A stretch of 64,000 nt of DNA from Arthrobacter sp. ov407 (GTDB lineage: Bacteria > Actinomycetota > Actinomycetes > Actinomycetales > Micrococcaceae). The translations under genes were made by a program, and so were the position numbers. The notes under the pieces are model-generated. The model saw nothing but the letters and a program-made list of their open reading frames with translations. It was not told the DNA's origin and ran no database searches. Location: assembly GCF_900102895.1 (NCBI RefSeq), contig NZ_FNGD01000006.1, positions 59,970 to 123,969 on the forward strand, read 5' to 3'. Positions within the stretch are counted from its first letter, which is position 1. Every line of letters begins with the position of its first letter. Below are positions 17,882 through 26,422 of this stretch, piece by piece.

Positions 17882-18805
17882 GTGGTAGAAGACCCAGCGC
17901 CGCCACTCGACGCCGAGCTGGATGCCGAGCCTGCCACCGGAAGCGCCGTTCCCCGGTTGACCCCGCGGCACCAGCAGCTAATCGTCACGATCTACGGCCT
18001 GTACGGGCGCTCCAACGGCGGCGCCCTGCCCGTCTCGGTGCTTATTTCCATGCTGGATGACCTTGGCGTCGAGTCTTCCGGGGTGCGCTCTTCCGTGTCC
18101 CGGCTCAAGCGCCGCGGTGTGCTGGAGAGTGTCAAGCTGGGCGGCGTGGCCGCCTACCGGCTGGCCCCCAACCTGGAGGATGTCTTCCAGGAGGGCGACC
18201 GCCGCATCTTTTCGCCCCGGCGTGCGACGGCGGCGGACCGCTGGCTCCTCATCGCCTTCTCCGTCCCGGAATCGCAGCGCCACCTTCGCCACCAGCTGCG
18301 CAGCATGCTGACCCGTATGGGCTTCGGTTCTGTGACCCCGGGGCTCTGGATTGCCCCGGGCAACACCTATGAGGACATCAGGCACCAGCTCGAGCGGACA
18401 GGGCTGACGGAATACGTGGAGTTCTTCAAGGCGGAGCACCTGACCGCCGAGGACGTCAAGGACAAAGTTTCCCGATGGTGGGACCTGCCGGCCCTGGAAT
18501 CGCTTTACGCGGAATTCATCGAACGCTTCGCTCCGGTGCTGGAACGCTGGGAATCCGCGGCCGCGTCGGCGTCCGGGCCCGACGCCGACCGGGCGGCCTT
18601 CGCGGACTACGTCCAGCTCCTCACCCAGTGGCGCCGGCTGCCCTATCTGGATCCCGGCCTGCCCGAGGAGTTCCTGCCGCCAGGCTGGCACGGGTTGACC
18701 GCGGAGCGGATCTTCGCGGAACTGCACCGTCTCCTGAACGGCCCGGCCCGGCAGCATTCCGAGCGGCTGCTGGGGACCTCCGGGAGTTCCGGGACTGCCC
18801 AGTAG
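17882..18805 (+). CDS. PaaX-family transcriptional regulator
   Basis: The product has 307 residues from GTG 17882. The N-terminal winged helix (LTPRHQQLIVTIYGLYGR, GVESSGVRSSVSRLKRRGVL) and the central PaaX domain (WLLIAFSVPESQRHLRHQLR, then LWIAPGN) match the PaaX family. PaaX represses phenylacetate genes and is released by phenylacetyl-CoA, so its relatives commonly sense aromatic CoA thioesters. It sits at the edge of a cluster with an aromatic-CoA ligase and a CoA-thioester monooxygenase, which fits control by anthraniloyl-CoA or salicylyl-CoA (inference). It converges on the Rid gene with 2 bases between. Confidence 0.88.
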   Translation: MVEDPAPPLDAELDAEPATGSAVPRLTPRHQQLIVTIYGLYGRSNGGALPVSVLISMLDDLGVESSGVRSSVSRLKRRGVLESVKLGGVAAYRLAPNLEDVFQEGDRRIFSPRRATAADRWLLIAFSVPESQRHLRHQLRSMLTRMGFGSVTPGLWIAPGNTYEDIRHQLERTGLTEYVEFFKAEHLTAEDVKDKVSRWWDLPALESLYAEFIERFAPVLERWESAAASASGPDADRAAFADYVQLLTQWRRLPYLDPGLPEEFLPPGWHGLTAERIFAELHRLLNGPARQHSERLLGTSGSSGTAQ

Positions 18806-18807
18806 TC

Positions 18808-19209
18808 CTAGCCCTGGCCCGACACGACGGCGATGGCCTGGATCTCGATCAGCGCCTCGTCCTGCCAGAGCCGTGTGACGCCGACGCCGGCCATCGCGGG
18901 ATAGTCGGTGCCCGCCATCTCGCGCCAGATCCGCCCGATTTCGCGGCCGTTCTTCTGGTAGTCCTCGACGTCGGTCAGGTAGATGGTGACGTTGACCAGG
19001 TCCGAGGGCATGCCCCCGGCCTCGGCCAGCGTGGTGAGGACGTTGGAGAAGCACTGGCGGAACTGCTCCACGATGCCGCCGGGAACAATCTTGCCGTTGC
19101 TGTCCATGGCCGTCTGGCCGCCCAAGTACACGGTGTTGCCGGCCAGGATGCCGTGGGCGAAGCCGGAGGGCTTGGCCAGGGCTGCGGGGTTGATGACCTT
19201 GTGGTTCAT
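18808..19209 (-). CDS. Rid (YjgF/YER057c/UK114) family protein lacking the usual catalytic Arg
   Basis: The product has 133 residues, the normal family length. LAGNTVYLGGQTAMDSNGKI and VNVTIYLTDVEDYQKNGREI are typical. In RidA enamine/imine deaminases a conserved Arg follows Pro-Ala near the C-terminus (PAR). Here the sequence is YPAMAGVGVTRLW, with Met in place of that Arg, so it belongs to a non-canonical Rid subgroup and may not be a standard imine deaminase. It is transcribed divergently from the catabolic operon starting at 19467, with a 257-base gap. Rid proteins accompany several aminated-aromatic pathways. The exact role here is open. Confidence 0.85.
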   Translation of the reverse strand: MNHKVINPAALAKPSGFAHGILAGNTVYLGGQTAMDSNGKIVPGGIVEQFRQCFSNVLTTLAEAGGMPSDLVNVTIYLTDVEDYQKNGREIGRIWREMAGTDYPAMAGVGVTRLWQDEALIEIQAIAVVSGQG

Positions 19210-19466
19210 GGTGGCTCCTCATTGAGTCGGCGGTGCTTTGGTGAATGCGAGCGTAACTGCGGGCCGGTCGGCGTCGGACGGGCGTCGGGCCGGTGGCCGG
19301 ATTCGGAGCAGCGGCCGGGTCTACCCAAACCGGTGAATCCGTGTTAACTTGAGCATATGTGACGACCGTAAAAATGTCGACATACCCGCTGGGGGATGGC
19401 GCACTGGACACGTCACCGGAATCGGCAAAGGCGCCGGTTTCGCCGTCGAACCGGAAGTGAAGAAAC

Positions 19467-20339
19467 ATGCGCCTTGCGACCGTTATTACGGCAGTCCGCG
19501 ACGCCAAGGGCGGTCCTGCCACCCGCGCCGCCGTGCAGTCGGGGGACCGGTTTGTGCTGCTGGCCGCACAGGACCTCAGCGAACTGCTGGGAAGCGCCGG
19601 CTGGCGGGAGGAGGCAGCCGCTGCCGTTGCCGCCGCGGAAACCGCTGGCGGCATCCCGGGCGACTCCATCCCCGTAGACGCCGCCCGGTTCGGCACCGTG
19701 CTGCCGCGCCCGTCCAAGGTCATCTGCTGTGGCCTGAACTACGCGGACCACATTGCGGAAATGGGCCGGGAGCTGCCCGAATACCCCACCCTGTTCGCCA
19801 AGTACGCGGACACCCTGATCGGCGACGGCGACGTCATCGACGCCGCGGGGCACGGCGCCCGGCTGGACTGGGAGGCGGAACTGGCGGTCGTCGTTGGCGC
19901 CCAGCTCAAGAATGCCTCGCCGGAGGAAGCCTCCGCCGCGATCGCCGGCTACACCGTGGCGAACGATATCTCCATGCGCGACTGGCAGAGCCGCACCCTG
20001 CAGTGGTTCCAGGGCAAGGCCTTCGACCGCACCACCCCGCTGGGACCCGTGCTTGTGACTCCGGACGAATGTGACCCCGAAGCCGGCGTTCGGGTCCGTT
20101 GCCTGGTCAACGGCGAGGAGGTCCAGAACGGCAGCACCAAGACACTCGTCTTCACCGCGGCCGCCCTGCTGTCCTATATCTCCACCTTCACCAGGCTGAG
20201 CCCCGGCGACGTCGTCCTCACCGGCACCCCCGGCGGCGTCGGCATGGGCGCCATTCCGCCGCGCTTCCTGCGCGACGGCGACGTCGTCAGCACCGAGGTC
20301 GAGGGCATCGGCACGCTCACCAACACGGTCCGTCTCTGA
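19467..20339 (+). CDS. Fumarylacetoacetate hydrolase (FAH) family protein
   Basis: The product has 290 residues. ICCGLNYADHIAEMG, then the metal ligands in LDWEAELAVVVG (E-x-E) and NDISMRDWQ (Asp), the Lys in FQGKAFD and the C-terminal VVLTGTPGGVGMG are all present, so it should be an active divalent-metal enzyme. Family members cleave acylpyruvates such as fumarylpyruvate or maleylpyruvate, the last step of gentisate-type pathways, or act as oxaloacetate decarboxylases or HHDD isomerases. It is the first gene of a rightward operon with cupin, thioesterase, ligase and monooxygenase genes. In that setting a fumarylpyruvate-type hydrolase is the best guess. Confidence 0.85.
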   Translation: MRLATVITAVRDAKGGPATRAAVQSGDRFVLLAAQDLSELLGSAGWREEAAAAVAAAETAGGIPGDSIPVDAARFGTVLPRPSKVICCGLNYADHIAEMGRELPEYPTLFAKYADTLIGDGDVIDAAGHGARLDWEAELAVVVGAQLKNASPEEASAAIAGYTVANDISMRDWQSRTLQWFQGKAFDRTTPLGPVLVTPDECDPEAGVRVRCLVNGEEVQNGSTKTLVFTAAALLSYISTFTRLSPGDVVLTGTPGGVGMGAIPPRFLRDGDVVSTEVEGIGTLTNTVRL

Positions 20340-20409
20340 CGCCTCCGGCTCCCACCCAACACCACCCCGCGGCGGCAACCCAGGCTGCCGCCGACAGAGA
20401 GGAAACACC

Positions 20410-20859
20410 ATGACCGAACAGATTGCCGATCAGCTGACAGAGCAGGTTGTCCCCGTCGTGACCCGCAAGGGTGCTGAGCACCGCGACACCGGCCAGTCCG
20501 GCGGAGCCGTCCGGATCTCCGGCGTCAGCCCGCAGCACACCCCTGCTACGAAGATTTGGTACGGCCAGGTCAGCAACGAACCCGGCTACCGCTCCTTCCC
20601 GCACCACCACGGCGAGGCCGAGACCGGCGGCTACGTGCTGCGCGGCCACGGCCGGATCTACTTCGGCGAGGACTACAAGGAGTTCATCGACATGACCGAG
20701 GGCGACTGGGTTTTTGTCCCGCCGTACATGCCGCACGTGGAAGCCAACATGAGCATCACCGAGGAACTCGTCTGGCTCACGGCGCGCACCCCGGAGAACA
20801 TTGTGGTGAACCTCGACGACGTCGACGATTCCGTCCTCGCTGGGTACCGCCGGGCATGA
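20410..20859 (+). CDS. Single-domain cupin protein, candidate ring-cleaving dioxygenase
   Basis: The product has 149 residues with AGAGG about 8 bases before ATG. Cupin motif 1 is seen in GYRSFPHHHGEAETGGY (H-x-H and Glu metal ligands) and motif 2 in GDWVFVPPYMPHVEAN (Pro, His, Asn). All four expected metal ligands are therefore present, which argues for an enzyme rather than a sugar-binding cupin. Gentisate dioxygenases are usually bicupins of ~340 residues, while 3-hydroxyanthranilate dioxygenases are single cupins nearer this size. It overlaps the thioesterase gene by 4 bases and lies between an FAH hydrolase and CoA enzymes. Alternative: a small-molecule-binding or isomerase cupin. Confidence 0.8.
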   Translation: MTEQIADQLTEQVVPVVTRKGAEHRDTGQSGGAVRISGVSPQHTPATKIWYGQVSNEPGYRSFPHHHGEAETGGYVLRGHGRIYFGEDYKEFIDMTEGDWVFVPPYMPHVEANMSITEELVWLTARTPENIVVNLDDVDDSVLAGYRRA

Positions 20860-21728
20860 CCCCGACGTCGGAGATCCTGCTGTCCGCCCTCGAGCTGACG
20901 CCTGTGGAGCCGGACTTCCTCGACGAGGCCTACACCGCCACGACGCAGTACGTGCCGTGGCCCAAGGCTTACGGCGGCGACATGGTGGCCCAGGCCGCGG
21001 CCGCAGCAATGCGCTCGGTGGGGGATGACCGCTCGCTGCACTCGATGCACAGCTACTTCATGCGGCCGGCGGACATCGGCGCCGAGGTCCGCTATGAGGT
21101 GGAGCGGCTCCGCGACGGAAGGGGCTACTCCACCAGGCAGGTCCGCGCCTACCAGGGCGGCAAGACCGTCTACGTGGCCATGGCCTCCTTCCACGCGGAG
21201 GAATCCGGCGAGGAATTCGCCCGTGCCATGCCGGCGGCGATCCCGGATCCGGAGTCGCTGCCGTCCTCCGCCGACGTGCTTGACGGCGTCGAGGGCGATG
21301 CCGCGGCCTACTGGTCCGGCGGCCGCAGCTTCGACATGCGGCATGTGCCGGGCGCCGTCTACCTCAGTGTTGAGGGGGAGCAGGTGCCGCACCAGGCAGT
21401 CTGGGTGAAGGCCTTCGACCGGCTGCCGGATGACCCGGACCTGCAACGGGCGGCGCTGGCCTACGTCTGCGACTACACCATCCTGGAACCGGTGCTCCGG
21501 GTGCACGGCTACGCCTGGGGCGACCCGGGCCTGGTCACGGCCAGCCTGGACCACGCCATGTGGTTCCACCGTGAAGGCCGGGTGGACGACTGGTTGCTGT
21601 ACGTCCAGGAAGCTGTCTCCGCCCAGGCCAGCCGCGGCCTGGCGCAGGGTCACTTCTACGACCGGCAGGGCCGGCTCCTGGCCACCGTGGTCCAGGAAGG
21701 CATGATCCGGATGTCGACTGCTCCATAA
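20856..21728 (+). CDS. Acyl-CoA thioesterase II (TesB-like, double hotdog)
   Basis: The product has 290 residues from ATG 20856, overlapping the cupin stop (ATGA); a longer open frame upstream is only an extension through the cupin gene. YVPWPKAYGGDMVAQAAAAA and SLHSMHSYFMRPAD are N-terminal TesB motifs. SLDHAMWFHR (catalytic Asp), RGLAQGHFYDRQGRLLATVV and QEGMIR (Gln) close the second hotdog. It should hydrolyse a CoA thioester to the free acid. In this operon it could release the hydroxylated aromatic acid from CoA before ring cleavage (inference). Confidence 0.87.
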   Translation: MTPTSEILLSALELTPVEPDFLDEAYTATTQYVPWPKAYGGDMVAQAAAAAMRSVGDDRSLHSMHSYFMRPADIGAEVRYEVERLRDGRGYSTRQVRAYQGGKTVYVAMASFHAEESGEEFARAMPAAIPDPESLPSSADVLDGVEGDAAAYWSGGRSFDMRHVPGAVYLSVEGEQVPHQAVWVKAFDRLPDDPDLQRAALAYVCDYTILEPVLRVHGYAWGDPGLVTASLDHAMWFHREGRVDDWLLYVQEAVSAQASRGLAQGHFYDRQGRLLATVVQEGMIRMSTAP

Positions 21729-21843
21729 CTGCCCTTTAGCGTCGCCATAACGGCCGTTACGGAGCAATCGATGAGCCGTTCCACCTCTTATGAATGACCT
21801 CTTACCAGTGACCTCTTATCAAGGACGATACGAAAGGTTTGCA

Positions 21844-23493
21844 ATGGAACTGACGCCCTCGGCGCACCAGGACACCTTTGCGCGTGACAATCTGCCGCCG
21901 GCGGAGCAGTGGCCCGCGCTGGAGTTCATCCTCCCGGAACTGCAGTACCCGCAGCAGCTCAACGCCGCCACCGTGCTGATTGACGACGCCGTCCGCAGCT
22001 TTGGTGCCGAGCGGCCGGCCCTGCTCACCCCGGACGGCAACGCCTGGAGCTACGGTGAGCTGCAGCGCCACGCCAACCAGGTGGCCCAGGTCTTGGTCGA
22101 GGACTTGGGGGTGGTCCCCGGGAACCGCGTGATGCTGCGCTCGCCGAACAACCCGTGGCTCGTCGCGGCGTGGCTCGGCGTGCTCAAGGCCGGCGCCGTG
22201 GTGGTCACGATCATGCCGGCACTGCGCGCCAACGAGATCCGGGCCCTGCTGGAGCTGACCCGACCGGCCGCCGCCCTGTGCGACAGCCGGTTCCTGGACG
22301 ACCTGGCCGAGGCAGCCGGAAACGACGTGCCGGTGCTGGCCATGGGGGGCAGCACCGGCACGGACCTCGTGGCCCGCTGTGCTGCCAAGAGCGGCGAGTT
22401 CAGCGCCGTCCCGACGGCGGCGGACGACGTCGCGCTGCTCGGCCCGACGTCGGGCACCACCGGGACGCCGAAGATCACAATGCACTTCCACCGCGACATT
22501 CTCGCCAACGCGGACACCTTCGCCCGGCACATCCTCCAGCCGACGCCGGAAGACGTCTTCGCGGGGTCCCCGCCGCTGGCCTTCACCTTCGGGCTGGGCG
22601 GCCTTGTGGTCTTCCCGTTGCGTTTCGGGGCCGCCGCGCTGCTGACCGAACGCGCCACGCCGCTCGAACTGGCGCAGGCCGTGCACGCAGCGAAGGCCAC
22701 CATCCTGTTCACCGCACCCACGGCCTACAAGGCGATCCTCAAGGAAGGCGCCGAAGGGCTCCTCGCCACGCTGCGCACGGCCGTCTCGGCCGGCGAGCAC
22801 CTGCCGGCCGAAACCTGGCGCGCGGTCCATGAACGCACCGGCCTGAAGCTGGTCAACGGCATCGGTGCCACCGAAATGCTGCACGTCTTCATCTCCGCGG
22901 CGGGGGAGGACATCCGCGCCGGCGCCACCGGCACGGCCGTCCCCGGTTACCGCGCCACGATCCTGGACGATGACGGCCGGGAACTCGGCCCGAACGCCGT
23001 CGGACGCCTTGCCGTCATCGGCCCCACCGGCTGCCGCTACCTCAACGATTCGCGCCAGCTGGACTACGTCGTCAACGGCTGGAACGTCACCGGCGACACC
23101 TTCCGCCGTGACGACGACGGCTACTTCTACTACCAGGCCCGCTCCGACAACATGATCGTGTCCTCCGGCTACAACATCGGCGCCCCGGAGGTCGAAGCCG
23201 CGATTGACCAGCACCCGGACGTGATGGAAAACGCCGTCGTCGGCAAGCCCGACCCGGACCGGGGCAGCGTTGTCTGCGCCTTCATCGTGCTGCGCGAGGG
23301 CGTCGGGGCCGATGACGCGAAGCGCAAGGAAATCCAGGACTTCGTCAAGCGGACCATCGCCCCGTACAAGTACCCGCGCCAGGTGCACTTCGTTGACGGC
23401 CTGCCCCGCAATCCCAGCGGCAAACTCCAGCACTTCCGGCTGCGCGAGCAGCTGGCCGCTGACACCGCCACCCCCGAACACCAGAACGCTTGA
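21844..23493 (+). CDS. Aromatic acid-CoA ligase, 2-aminobenzoate/benzoate-CoA ligase-like
   Basis: From ATG 21844 the product has 549 residues; GAAAGG 6 bases upstream decides this over the in-frame ATG at 21790. It is an ANL-superfamily adenylate-forming enzyme: A3 loop LGPTSGTTGTPK, A5 region NGIGATEML, A8 hinge YYQARSDNMIVSSGYNIG, and the catalytic Lys in NPSGKLQ. The N-terminus SAHQDTFARDNLPP resembles 2-aminobenzoate-CoA ligases. It would convert anthranilate or salicylate, with ATP and CoA, into the aroyl-CoA. It is followed 10 bases later by the monooxygenase that would use that thioester. Confidence 0.88.
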   Translation: MELTPSAHQDTFARDNLPPAEQWPALEFILPELQYPQQLNAATVLIDDAVRSFGAERPALLTPDGNAWSYGELQRHANQVAQVLVEDLGVVPGNRVMLRSPNNPWLVAAWLGVLKAGAVVVTIMPALRANEIRALLELTRPAAALCDSRFLDDLAEAAGNDVPVLAMGGSTGTDLVARCAAKSGEFSAVPTAADDVALLGPTSGTTGTPKITMHFHRDILANADTFARHILQPTPEDVFAGSPPLAFTFGLGGLVVFPLRFGAAALLTERATPLELAQAVHAAKATILFTAPTAYKAILKEGAEGLLATLRTAVSAGEHLPAETWRAVHERTGLKLVNGIGATEMLHVFISAAGEDIRAGATGTAVPGYRATILDDDGRELGPNAVGRLAVIGPTGCRYLNDSRQLDYVVNGWNVTGDTFRRDDDGYFYYQARSDNMIVSSGYNIGAPEVEAAIDQHPDVMENAVVGKPDPDRGSVVCAFIVLREGVGADDAKRKEIQDFVKRTIAPYKYPRQVHFVDGLPRNPSGKLQHFRLREQLAADTATPEHQNA

Positions 23494-23503
23494 GAGGCAC
23501 CAC

Positions 23504-25885
23504 ATGAAAATCGCAATCATCGGCGGCGGCCCGGGCGGACTGTACTTCGCCGCCCTCATGAAACAGCTGGACCAGAAACACGAGGTCACCGTCTGGGAAC
23601 GCAACGCCGCGAGCGACACGTTCGGCTTCGGCGTCGTCTTCAGCGACGAGACGCTCGGCGGAATCGGCAACGCGGACACCGTGATCGCGGAGTACATGTC
23701 CGAGCGCTTCGCCCGCTGGACCGACATCGACATCCACTTCAAGGGTGGGCAGCACACTGTCGGCGGGCAGGGCTTCGCCGCCATGAGCCGGAAAGAGCTG
23801 CTCGAGCTGCTGCAGCGCCGCTGCGCCGAACTCGGCGTCGACCTGCGCTTCAGCACGCTGGCGCCGGATGTTGAGGAACTCAGCCGGGACTACGACCTGG
23901 TCCTCGCCGCGGACGGCCTGAACTCCGCCGTCCGCTCCCGTTTCGCCGAGGTGTTCCGGCCCAGCCTGGACGTCCGCCAGTCCAAGTACATGTGGCTGGG
24001 CACCGACCTCGTCTTTGAGGCGTTCAAGTTCTTCGTCAAGGACACCGAGCACGGCGTCATGCAGATCCACGGCTACCCGTACTCGGACGAGGGCAGCACC
24101 TTCATCGTCGAAATGCACGAGGACGTCTGGCGCAACGCCGGATTCGACGCCACTGAGGACCAGGCCTTCCGGCCCGGCGAAAGCGACGAGGCGGCGGTAG
24201 AGGCGATCCGTGCCATCTTCGCCGAGGAGCTTGAGGGCCATGAAGTCTTGGTCAACAACTCCAAGTGGATTAACTTCACCACGGTCCGCAACGAGTCCTG
24301 GCGGCACGGCAACATCGTGCTCCTCGGCGATGCCGCCCACACAGCGCACTTCTCCATCGGCTCCGGCACCAAACTGGCCATGGAGGACTCCCTCGCCCTG
24401 GCGGCCTGCCTGCACGAGCACGCCGAGCTCGGGGCCGCCCTGGAAGCCTACGAAACCGAGCGCCGCCCCGTGGTCGAATCCACCCAGCGCGCCGCCCAGG
24501 CGTCGCTGGAATGGTTCGAGAACATCGGCATGTACAAGGACCAGAACCCGGTACAGTTCTGCTTTAACCTGCTCACCCGCAGCCGCCGGATCACCTACGA
24601 CAACCTCAAGCTGCGCGATCCCGAGTTCGCGGCCCGGGTGGACGAGGAATTCGCCCGCACGCAGGGCATCGCGGGCAGTGCCCCTGCCATGTTCCAGCCG
24701 TACCGGATCGGCGGGCTGGAGCTGAAGAACCGGATCGTCGTTTCACCGATGGACATGTACTCCGCGACAGACGGCGTCCCGGGCAACTTCCACTTGGTCC
24801 ACCTCGGCGGCAAGGCCCTCGGCGGCGCCGGCCTGGTCATGACCGAGATGGTCTGCGTCTCCGAGACCGGCCGCATCACGCCCGGTTGCAGCGGCCTCTA
24901 CAACGAGGCCCAGCAGGAGAGCTGGCGCGCGATCGTCGAGTTCGTGCACCACCGCTCGACGGCGGCCATCGGCGTCCAGCTTGGCCATTCCGGCCGTAAG
25001 GGCTCCACCAAACTCATGTGGGAAGGCATCGACGAGCCGCTCCCCGAGGGCGGCTGGGAGCCGGTGGGCCCCTCGGCCATCCCGTACGGCTCCGGCAACC
25101 CGGCGCCGCGAGAAATTGGCCGCGCTGAAATGGACCAGGTCCGGGACGAGTTCGTCGCCGCGACAGTCCGTGCGGCCGCTTCGGGCTTCGACCTCTTGGA
25201 GCTGCACTGCGCGCACGGCTACCTGCTCTCCTCCTTCCTCTCGCCGCTGGCCAACCGGCGCAGCGACGAATACGGCGGATCACTGGAGAGCCGGCTGCGC
25301 TACCCGCTGGAGGTGTTCGACGCCGTCCGCGCCGCCTGGCCGGCGGACAAGCCACTGACCGTGCGGCTTTCGGCGACGGACTGGGCCCCGGGAGGCAACG
25401 ACGAGCACGACGCCGTCGCGATTGCCCGGGCCTTCGTGGAGCACGGCGCCGACGGGGTGGACGTCTCCTCCGGCCAGGTGGTCAAGGAGGAGACGCCAGC
25501 CTACGGCCGCAGCTACCAGACGCCGTTCGCGGACCGGATCCGGCAGGAAGTGGCGCACAAGGCAGGCGTCGCCGTAATCGCGGTGGGGGCGGTGTCCTCC
25601 TACGACGACGTCAACTCAATCCTGCTGGCAGGCCGCGCGGACCTCTGCGCCCTCGGCCGCACGCACCTGTTTGATCCGCAGTGGACCCTGCATGCGGCGA
25701 TCGAGCAGGACTACCGGGGGCCCGGCGCCGACTGGCCGCAGCAGTTCCGGGCCGGCAGCCGGAAGCCGCCGGCGGCCCGCACCGACGCGGTCCGGCCCCG
25801 GCTGGCGCTCGTGCGGGAGCCGGAGGCCGCCGAACTGCCGACGCACCTGCGCTGGACGCCGGCCAAAGTACCGGCGTCGGTCTAG
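23504..25885 (+). CDS. Fused flavin monooxygenase / OYE reductase: 2-aminobenzoyl-CoA monooxygenase/reductase or salicylyl-CoA 5-hydroxylase type
   Basis: From ATG 23504 (GAGAGG upstream) the product has 793 residues. Residues 1-385 are a class A flavoprotein hydroxylase: IIGGGPGGLYFAALMK (FAD-binding) and GDAAHTAHFSIGSGTKLAME (second FAD motif). Residues ~396-793 are an old-yellow-enzyme domain: FQPYRIGGLELKNRIVVSPM, GVQLGHSGRKGS, LHCAHGYLLSSFLSPLANRR (substrate and FMN contacts). This two-domain order is that of the 2-aminobenzoyl-CoA monooxygenase/reductase described from Azoarcus, and of proteins called bifunctional salicylyl-CoA 5-hydroxylase/oxidoreductase. Hydroxylation at C5 is expected; whether the OYE half reduces the ring here is not decided by sequence. 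Confidence 0.88.
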   Translation: MKIAIIGGGPGGLYFAALMKQLDQKHEVTVWERNAASDTFGFGVVFSDETLGGIGNADTVIAEYMSERFARWTDIDIHFKGGQHTVGGQGFAAMSRKELLELLQRRCAELGVDLRFSTLAPDVEELSRDYDLVLAADGLNSAVRSRFAEVFRPSLDVRQSKYMWLGTDLVFEAFKFFVKDTEHGVMQIHGYPYSDEGSTFIVEMHEDVWRNAGFDATEDQAFRPGESDEAAVEAIRAIFAEELEGHEVLVNNSKWINFTTVRNESWRHGNIVLLGDAAHTAHFSIGSGTKLAMEDSLALAACLHEHAELGAALEAYETERRPVVESTQRAAQASLEWFENIGMYKDQNPVQFCFNLLTRSRRITYDNLKLRDPEFAARVDEEFARTQGIAGSAPAMFQPYRIGGLELKNRIVVSPMDMYSATDGVPGNFHLVHLGGKALGGAGLVMTEMVCVSETGRITPGCSGLYNEAQQESWRAIVEFVHHRSTAAIGVQLGHSGRKGSTKLMWEGIDEPLPEGGWEPVGPSAIPYGSGNPAPREIGRAEMDQVRDEFVAATVRAAASGFDLLELHCAHGYLLSSFLSPLANRRSDEYGGSLESRLRYPLEVFDAVRAAWPADKPLTVRLSATDWAPGGNDEHDAVAIARAFVEHGADGVDVSSGQVVKEETPAYGRSYQTPFADRIRQEVAHKAGVAVIAVGAVSSYDDVNSILLAGRADLCALGRTHLFDPQWTLHAAIEQDYRGPGADWPQQFRAGSRKPPAARTDAVRPRLALVREPEAAELPTHLRWTPAKVPASV

Positions 25886-25898
25886 CGCTGGACGGCGC

Positions 25899-25930
25899 GG
25901 TGCCGGGCGGGGCTAGACCCGCCCGGCGCC
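25899..25930. terminator. Bidirectional hairpin terminator
   Basis: A 13-bp stem with one G-U pair (25899-25911 with 25918-25930) and loop GCTAGA lies between the convergent monooxygenase and thioesterase genes, and includes the thioesterase stop codon. It probably ends transcripts from both sides. Confidence 0.65.
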
Positions 25931-26401
25931 CTCGCGGCCGGTGACCTTGGCCGTCAGCTCCGCCGGCCACGGGGTGGCGGCCGTGCCGCCCTGGGCCACA
26001 TGAGCGGTGACAAAGGATCCGTAGGCGGCTAGGGCGCGGGGTTCGCCGCGGAACTCCTCGCCCCACACCTCAAAGCTGAATGTCATGGACGTGCGGCCGA
26101 TTTTCTCCACCACGACGGTGGTGGTGACCGGCTGGCCGAAGTACAACTTCGCCCGGTAGTTGAGCTCGTGGCGAACCCGCGGGGCCGTCGGGAAATACTC
26201 CGGCAGATCCAGGTCCCGGAACAACTTGGCCTCGCAGGCCTCAACAAAGCGGAGCACGGCCGAATTGTGCTGGTGCCCCGCGGCGTCCGTATCCACCCAT
26301 TCAATGGTCCGTTCCAGAGTCGCCGTCGTGGCCGTGCAGGGAAGGGACTGGGTGGGGTTCATGGAGGCCGCCTGGAAGTTCGAAGAACTGGAAGAGTGCA
26401 T
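25913..26401 (-). CDS. Acyl-CoA thioesterase, 4HBT hotdog fold
   Basis: The product has 162 residues from ATG 26401, or 149 from ATG 26362, which gives a more usual N-terminus. RTIEWVDTDAAGHQHNSAVL carries the catalytic Asp and the conserved GH-x-N of 4-hydroxybenzoyl-CoA-type thioesterases, and FVEACEAKLF and ELNYRAKLYFG are typical. It is the second thioesterase of the cluster, divergent from the TPP-enzyme gene with only 21 bases between ATG 26401 and ATG 26423. It may recycle CoA from dead-end aroyl-CoA thioesters or serve as the main hydroxyaroyl-CoA hydrolase. Confidence 0.83.
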   Translation of the reverse strand: MHSSSSSNFQAASMNPTQSLPCTATTATLERTIEWVDTDAAGHQHNSAVLRFVEACEAKLFRDLDLPEYFPTAPRVRHELNYRAKLYFGQPVTTTVVVEKIGRTSMTFSFEVWGEEFRGEPRALAAYGSFVTAHVAQGGTAATPWPAELTAKVTGREGAGRV

Positions 26402-26407
26402 TACTTA

Positions 26408-26415
26408 GGGGGAGG
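26408..26415 (+). promoter_or_regulatory. Shine-Dalgarno deciding the start of the TPP-enzyme gene
   Basis: GGGGGAGG lies 7 bases before ATG 26423. The longer open frame upstream runs through the antisense of the thioesterase gene and has no such site. Confidence 0.6.
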
Positions 26416-26422
26416 TAAGTCC

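Noticed and set aside
20673-23856. Long antisense open frames (364 and 684 residues) opposite the thioesterase, ligase and monooxygenase genes
   Set aside because: They mirror strong sense genes, have low-complexity Arg/Gly/Val-rich translations and no family motifs; typical of high-GC antisense frames. The same holds for 28339-29685 and 35296-36789.
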